DNA of 20,319 bases from a virus, in IMG/VR virus record IMGVR_UViG_3300032236_000110, positions 1-20,319 of that record; one strand, written 5' to 3'. Below, piece after piece: positions 16,802-20,319 of this stretch. Position numbers and translations under genes: made by a program. Every line of letters starts with the position of its first letter. The first letter of the stretch is position 1. The notes beneath the pieces were generated by a model. It saw only the letters and a list, made by a program, of their open reading frames with translations. It was not told where the DNA came from and searched no databases.

Positions 16802-16820
16802 CCCCCCAATAAATGGGGGG
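16802..16820 (-). terminator. GC hairpin after the major tail gene, probable partial terminator
   Basis: CCCCCCA and TGGGGGG pair as a 7-bp stem around a five-base loop, 21 bases past the major tail stop. In the minus direction it is followed by TATTTATGTTTT, a broken T-rich tract, so termination may be incomplete. It could also act as a transcript-end stabiliser that raises major tail mRNA over the genes downstream. In this AT-rich region the six-C and six-G runs stand out clearly. Confidence 0.7.
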
Positions 16821-16840
16821 CATTTACTATTAAGTTTTTA

Positions 16841-17584
16841 TTAAGTCCAAGTGCTACCTAGAACACGGTCAATGATGATACCATATTCTGCACCATCATA
16901 CTTATCGTTATCATCTGGTAAGCAACGGAACTGAACTGGGAATACAGTTGCAGTATCACGCTTCAAGCCATGAGATGATGCTTCGATCTGTACAACACGG
17001 CGGGCAACATATACACGCTCTGTCTTAGCACCAGTAGCAACTGCTGTACCAGCAGAAGCACCAGAAGCTGAAGTTGTAATAACGCCTGGGGCGTTACCAA
17101 CTGCAACAAGAGAACGCTCTACTGGAGCATCACCAAGTGCACCTGCTGCAATGTTCAGTGTTGCTGAACCTGCAGAACCAGTTGAACCTGTGTATGTACC
17201 AGAAACGGTGTTGTATGATGAAGCTACCGAACCTGAGTATGCAGTCTGAACTTCAGCCTGACCCATTACTAGGTTGATATTCTGAAGGGTACCTTCAGTT
17301 AATTCTGTCTTAAGTAGAACCTTGATTGTTGCTTTGAACAGACGAGCTGCATCAAGCAACTGGTCTACCATTACATCGTTGTAGCCTGGTTCATATGATA
17401 CTTCAAGACCTTGGTTTGTGTAACCAACATCTCTCCAGTTTGTGCTGGACAACAAGGTTGTCTTTGTGCTAACTGAAGCAGTTGGAAAAAGGCTTGCTGA
17501 AGTTGTGTCTGGGCGGTTTGCACCTGTTCCAGTAGATATGAAGATCTGGGCTGCACCAACGATAATATTTCTTACATCTGCCAT
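16841..17584 (-). CDS. Major tail tube protein
   Basis: This 247-residue protein forms the stacked rings of the tail tube. Diagnostic stretches are NWRDVGYTNQGLEVSYEPGY near residue 50, VDQLLDAARLFKATIKVLLK, then RSLVAVGNAPGVITTSASG and a C-terminal FPVQFRCLPDDNDKYDGAEY. These resemble major tail proteins of actinobacterial siphoviruses. The ATG has AGAGGTG 11 bases upstream. The gene is visibly richer in G and C than its neighbours and uses C-ending codons more often, consistent with high expression. It stands alone between a promoter (17641-17669) and a hairpin (16802-16820), matching the need for hundreds of copies per virion. A threonine/serine/glycine-rich loop lies at about 115-145. Confidence 0.92.
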   Translation of the reverse strand: MADVRNIIVGAAQIFISTGTGANRPDTTSASLFPTASVSTKTTLLSSTNWRDVGYTNQGLEVSYEPGYNDVMVDQLLDAARLFKATIKVLLKTELTEGTLQNINLVMGQAEVQTAYSGSVASSYNTVSGTYTGSTGSAGSATLNIAAGALGDAPVERSLVAVGNAPGVITTSASGASAGTAVATGAKTERVYVARRVVQIEASSHGLKRDTATVFPVQFRCLPDDNDKYDGAEYGIIIDRVLGSTWT

Positions 17585-17640
17585 AATTTATTTTTCACCT
17601 CTATTCATTTTATAGAATATTGGCAATTTTCACTTCCTCT

Positions 17641-17669
17641 TTTATAATTTTATCATAGTAGGACCTCAA
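17641..17669 (-). promoter_or_regulatory. Predicted sigma70-type promoter for the major tail gene
   Basis: On the mRNA strand TTGAGG (17664-17669) and TATAAA (17641-17646) are separated by exactly 17 bases. Matches to consensus are 4 of 6 and 5 of 6. It lies in the gap between the tail terminator stop and the major tail start, with a leader of about 50 bases. Confidence 0.5.
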
Positions 17670-17676
17670 AGCGAAC

Positions 17677-18186
17677 TTAGAGGAATCTGCCATGTTGATC
17701 TAAATGTCTTGCATATGAAACACATAACTGTATTTCACCCATCATAAACCCGCCTTCAGTTGCGAAGTGTTGCGGGGATACAATTTTATCCACATAAATA
17801 AAATGAAAATCATAGTTTCCTGATACTCCAGACCAGCTATTTAGATCCTTAGCTGAGTCATCATATCTGCGAAATGTGTCTTTAAAATAGTTTAATATTT
17901 GATTAATTTTGTCATAGTTTGGAGAAACAACATAGTAGGTAGCAATAATTTCAGATATCCACCAATGTTCAACTGTAGGTTTTTCTTCAAAGTCGTATAC
18001 TAGATATGTTTGACCTGGGAGCAAGTTATTGAACTCAGGTATCTGCTGTGCGGGTACAATTGGAATAAGGCTATCCTGTAACTCTGCTGTGTAATAGTTA
18101 TTTGGGTCTAAAATACCATCTGATTGTAATTGTGACCAGATATAGGCATTCATATCAAAAATAGGAAATTTTGTGTAATCTGACAT
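17677..18186 (-). CDS. Tail terminator protein
   Basis: This 169-residue protein probably caps the finished tail tube and joins it to the neck. Its recognisable part is the central strand-helix block: PGQTYLVYDFEEKPTVEHWW, then ISEIIATYYVVSPNYDKINQ and ILNYFKDTFRRYDDSAKDLN. The end has DFHFIYVDKIVSP and EIQLCVSYARHL, as in lambda gpU / SPP1 gp17-like proteins, which share a mixed alpha-beta fold of this size. The ATG overlaps the upstream stop by one base (TAATG), with AAGGAG about 13 bases upstream. Its place just before the major tail gene fits this role. The family call rests on pattern and gene order. Confidence 0.78.
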   Translation of the reverse strand: MSDYTKFPIFDMNAYIWSQLQSDGILDPNNYYTAELQDSLIPIVPAQQIPEFNNLLPGQTYLVYDFEEKPTVEHWWISEIIATYYVVSPNYDKINQILNYFKDTFRRYDDSAKDLNSWSGVSGNYDFHFIYVDKIVSPQHFATEGGFMMGEIQLCVSYARHLDQHGRFL

Positions 18187-18905
18187 TATAGTTTAATAAC
18201 TCCTTGTGAATATTTTTGAGCAATAAGTCTAATAGTTTCTCTTACCTGTGCTGGTCCCGCCTTCTTTTCATTTAGTGTTCTTGCAACACCTTTTCCAATT
18301 TGACTGTATAATCCAGAACTCATAATAGCTGAGTCTACTTTTGTAGCATACCACTTAGTAACAAACTTTTCAAAGGATAGTGTGGTATTTTTCCCTCCAG
18401 GAAATTTATTTATAATAGTTTTATTTGGCGGTAAAAAGTGTGGTTCACCATTAGACATAAATACTATAGCTTGTCTTGTAGTAAATGTTACTGGTTTTCC
18501 AGTTTCCATTACTTCTGCCATATCCTTAAATATAGATCTTTTAGTAACAAACTTTTGAGTTTTTCCAGGGGAAAGTAATTCTGGTGCAATTGGCACTGGG
18601 GTAGTTGATTTTAAGTATGACATATGTATCCTAAGATTACCTCCAGAAACAGATTCTCTATTTACACTATAAAGTTTTTTAGCTGGATTTCCAACTTTAT
18701 TCCATTCATACATATGAAAATATTTTTTCTTTTCACCCATAGAAACAACAGAAAAATCTTTAATAAACTTTTTTGTTGTTATAGTAAAAATAGCTTTAGC
18801 TAATTCTGTTTTTGATTTACTTGTTACCATCTCTTCAAGACCAGTATACTTTTGATTTAACTCAAACATTAAGTCGTCTAGATTCTCAAACTGCAATGAT
18901 ATCAT
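18186..18905 (-). CDS. HK97 gp10-like neck protein
   Basis: This is a 239-residue protein starting at the ATG at 18903-18905 (MISLQFENLDDLMFELN). That start has AGGTG (18913-18917) seven bases upstream and overlaps the preceding gene by 20 bases. An upstream TTG at 18959 would add 18 residues but lies deeper inside the previous gene without a clear ribosome site. The protein is basic, with KAIFTITTKKFIKDF, GGNLRIHMSYLK, PHFLPPNKTIINKFPGGKN and a C-terminal helix ETIRLIAQKYSQGVIKL. The order head closure, this protein, tail terminator is that of HK97 gp10-type genes in many siphoviruses, which are usually smaller. The assignment is mainly by position. Confidence 0.7.
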   Translation of the reverse strand: MISLQFENLDDLMFELNQKYTGLEEMVTSKSKTELAKAIFTITTKKFIKDFSVVSMGEKKKYFHMYEWNKVGNPAKKLYSVNRESVSGGNLRIHMSYLKSTTPVPIAPELLSPGKTQKFVTKRSIFKDMAEVMETGKPVTFTTRQAIVFMSNGEPHFLPPNKTIINKFPGGKNTTLSFEKFVTKWYATKVDSAIMSSGLYSQIGKGVARTLNEKKAGPAQVRETIRLIAQKYSQGVIKL

Positions 18906-19341
18906 TATTTTGCACCTGTGCTCTCTGTAGGTTAATTTCATAATAAGCAATCTTACCAAATGGATCTAAGACTGGGTGATTAGATATAATATCAAAAATA
19001 GTATCATCTAGGCTAATTTTATCTGGCTCAAGGAATACTCTTTCTCCATCTGCAGATGTGATATTTGTAACCCGCCAACGCTTTGATAATCTTACTGGTG
19101 CTTGCATTTTAACATGGACATTTTCTTTATATCCCTCAGCACCTGTACCATACGCCTTATCATCAGTGATTGTTCTACCAGATTTATTTTGAACTGGTAG
19201 TGCCTTACAGTTAATAGTTTCACTATAGACCCATTGACGAGTCATGGCACCAGAATCTGACTGCATATTTTTTTGAATATAAATATCGCAAGTCATATTC
19301 ATAAAAGTATTAATAAATGAATTTAACTGAAATAAAGGCAT
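18886..19341 (-). CDS. Head-closure (stopper) protein
   Basis: This 151-residue protein likely closes the connector after DNA packaging and gives the tail a docking face. It starts at an ATG immediately after the connector stop (TAAATG), with a weak GGTGA upstream, so translation is probably coupled. It reads like a small beta-barrel stopper: MTCDIYIQKNMQSDSGAMTR, then QWVYSETINCKALPVQ, VHVKMQAPVRLSKRWRVTNI and a late ISLDDTIFDIISNHPVLDPF segment followed by KIAYYEINLQRA. The pattern of a metal- or nucleotide-independent barrel with a long disordered loop (TITDDKAYGTGAEGY) fits SPP1 gp16 / HK97 stopper proteins. Two cysteines are present. Confidence 0.72.
   Translation of the reverse strand: MPLFQLNSFINTFMNMTCDIYIQKNMQSDSGAMTRQWVYSETINCKALPVQNKSGRTITDDKAYGTGAEGYKENVHVKMQAPVRLSKRWRVTNITSADGERVFLEPDKISLDDTIFDIISNHPVLDPFGKIAYYEINLQRAQVQNNDIIAV
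18913..18917 (-). promoter_or_regulatory. Ribosome binding site that decides the gp10-like start
   Basis: AGGTG on the mRNA strand stands seven bases before the ATG at 18905, inside the preceding gene. It favours this ATG over the upstream TTG at 18959. Confidence 0.6.
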
Positions 19342-20283
19342 TTAAATCACCACAATATTATAATTACGGTATTGGTCTAGAATTCCATCAACAATGACAT
19401 TACCTGTACCATTAAAAGCCCCGCCACTTAATTCAAAGCTAACTTCAGCAAGACTTACTTTATTTAGATATTTTGTTCTCCACGCTGCGTCATTGCTTAA
19501 TAGATCGCCTACAAGCAACAGAGAGCAAAGTTTAATATCTTGGGGTACATAATTGTACCCTATTTCTCCAACAATTTCATAACGCCCGTTTGACCTGAAT
19601 TTGCCATAGTATAAAACAGTTGGGTCTACCTGATTATCATAAACAACATCGTTAAAATTATTTACAATTCTTACTACTTTTCCAGTAGGACTTAACTCTA
19701 CATCATAGCCAAAAGCATTGTAGGCGGGACTTGCTGTATAATCTACCACAAGTCTACCGTTTTCATAAATTTTATCTAGAGTAAGCATCTTTTCTACTAA
19801 CTCTAGTGCATCTCCACCAGAACCAAATATTTCTTGAGAACCGTACCTTTTACCAAAATCTAGGCTTGTATAGTTATTAATCATAGTTCTTGCAATTTGT
19901 TCTGCTACCAAAATATCTTCTTGTGAAGAATAGTTAAGTTCTGATGGCTTTGTGCCAATTCTATAATAAGAAACAATATCGCTGACTAAAGCGTATGGGG
20001 TGACAACTTCAAAAAATTGTGTTTGTGATGTACTTTTACCGCTTAGGGTATAAGACCAAGTAATCTGAAGTACTCTATTTGTTGTGGTTAGGTCTGGGGT
20101 AAGTTCATAAGAATATTTACCTGTAGGTGGGTCATTAGTAGCTGATGCAGATGATAGCAATACTGTGCCGTCATCTGCATCGTTTATGCTTACTAGAACA
20201 GCTCCATCCGCATTAGTTAATTGACCTTGCTTATAAATTTCTAATGAAACTGTTTGTTGAGTTCCATTGTGGATCTGTTGCAA
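19342..20283 (-). CDS. Head-tail connector (adaptor) with N-terminal Ig-like domain
   Basis: This is a 313-residue protein. Residues about 1-95 form a beta-rich Ig-like domain (TVSLEIYKQGQLTNADGAVL, then GKYSYELTP and VLQITWSYTLSG). Residues about 100-313 are the adaptor part: LVSDIVSYYRIG, EDILVAEQIARTMINNYTSL, then GRYEIVGEIGYNYVPQDIKL and LLLVGDLLSND, as in gp6/gp15-type connectors whose helices bundle under the portal. The start is TTG at 20281-20283, chosen because GGAGG (20291-20295) lies seven bases upstream and the preceding frame is closed by a stop just before it. An added Ig-like domain is a known variation in actinobacterial phage adaptors. It opens the neck cluster and is followed without a gap by the stopper gene. 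Confidence 0.8.
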   Translation of the reverse strand: MQQIHNGTQQTVSLEIYKQGQLTNADGAVLVSINDADDGTVLLSSASATNDPPTGKYSYELTPDLTTTNRVLQITWSYTLSGKSTSQTQFFEVVTPYALVSDIVSYYRIGTKPSELNYSSQEDILVAEQIARTMINNYTSLDFGKRYGSQEIFGSGGDALELVEKMLTLDKIYENGRLVVDYTASPAYNAFGYDVELSPTGKVVRIVNNFNDVVYDNQVDPTVLYYGKFRSNGRYEIVGEIGYNYVPQDIKLCSLLLVGDLLSNDAAWRTKYLNKVSLAEVSFELSGGAFNGTGNVIVDGILDQYRNYNIVVI

Positions 20284-20319
20284 TTAAATTCCTCCAATAA
20301 GATTAGCCGTAGAATTCCT
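20284..20319 (-). other. End of an upstream gene plus leader of the connector gene
   Basis: Two frames could be the tail of an upstream gene. One reads NSTANLIGGI and stops with TAA directly before the TTG start (20284-20286). The other reads EFYG and stops with TAA at 20303-20305, leaving a short leader with the GGAGG site. The 36 bases cannot decide between them. By gene order a capsid gene is expected upstream. Confidence 0.4.
20291..20295 (-). promoter_or_regulatory. Ribosome binding site that fixes the TTG start of the connector
   Basis: GGAGG on the mRNA strand is seven bases before TTG at 20283. No ATG or GTG is as well placed, so it determines the start choice. Confidence 0.75.

Noticed and set aside
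18906-18959. Longer gp10-like protein starting at TTG 18959
   Set aside because: The extra 18 residues are read from inside the previous gene without a ribosome site, while the ATG at 18905 has a good one.
1-20319. tRNA genes, CRISPR arrays, insertion sequences, attachment sites or alternative stop-codon use
   Set aside because: No tRNA-like folds or regularly spaced repeats were noticed, no transposase or integrase is present, and all three stop codons end genes in the normal way.

Overview
The window is a stretch of tailed-phage (siphovirus) or prophage genome holding the head-tail connector, tail and tail-fibre genes. Every supported gene lies on the minus strand, so transcription runs from the right edge to the left. 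The DNA is AT-rich (roughly mid-30s to 40% GC by eye). TGA, TAA and TAG all act as normal stops. Several TTG and GTG starts have clear Shine-Dalgarno sequences or are forced by an upstream stop. The style of the tape measure repeats (GPGG..D..PAMLS.GE[FY]V), of the major tail protein (VGYTNQGLEVSYEP) and of the tail chaperone (LDLAKLEAEVFLLGRWK) resembles actinobacterial phages. With this base composition a low-GC actinobacterial host, such as a freshwater lineage, is plausible, but this is inference.

Layout in transcription order (right to left): the last codons of an upstream gene (20284-20319); a head-tail connector with an N-terminal Ig-like domain (19342-20283); a head-closure protein (18886-19341); an HK97 gp10-like neck protein (18186-18905); a tail terminator (17677-18186); a promoter; the major tail tube protein (16841-17584); a strong GC hairpin and a second promoter; a pair of tail assembly chaperones linked by a programmed -1 frameshift at CCCAAAC followed by an 11-bp stem-loop (16119-16741); a 2409-residue tape measure protein (8872-16101); a small tail protein (8366-8872); a 1528-residue tail-tip hub protein with lectin-like and FN3-like inserts (3780-8366); a third promoter-like site; a 157-residue protein (3278-3751); a tail fibre that appears split over two reading frames (2394-3281 and 427-2394), ending in a peptidase S74-type chaperone domain; a fourth promoter; a small coiled-coil protein (163-396); and a gene running off the left edge (1-182).

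The genes act together as one assembly line. The neck proteins close the filled capsid. The tape measure, coated by the frameshifted chaperones, sets the tail length while the major tail protein polymerises and the terminator caps it. The 168- and 1528-residue proteins form the tip, and the fibre proteins bind the host surface. Genes are packed tightly, with overlaps such as TAATG and ATGA. No tRNA, CRISPR array, insertion sequence or integration gene was seen. The longest gaps are about 100 bases (16742-16840 and 17585-17676), and both carry regulatory signals.

The points most worth checking are: the fibre gene whose FN3-like domain is cut in two by a frame change; the tape measure gene, whose best-placed start codon is ATA rather than the TTG that gives the conventional ORF; a very clean frameshift element; and a strand-biased excess of the hexamer GGCGGG.
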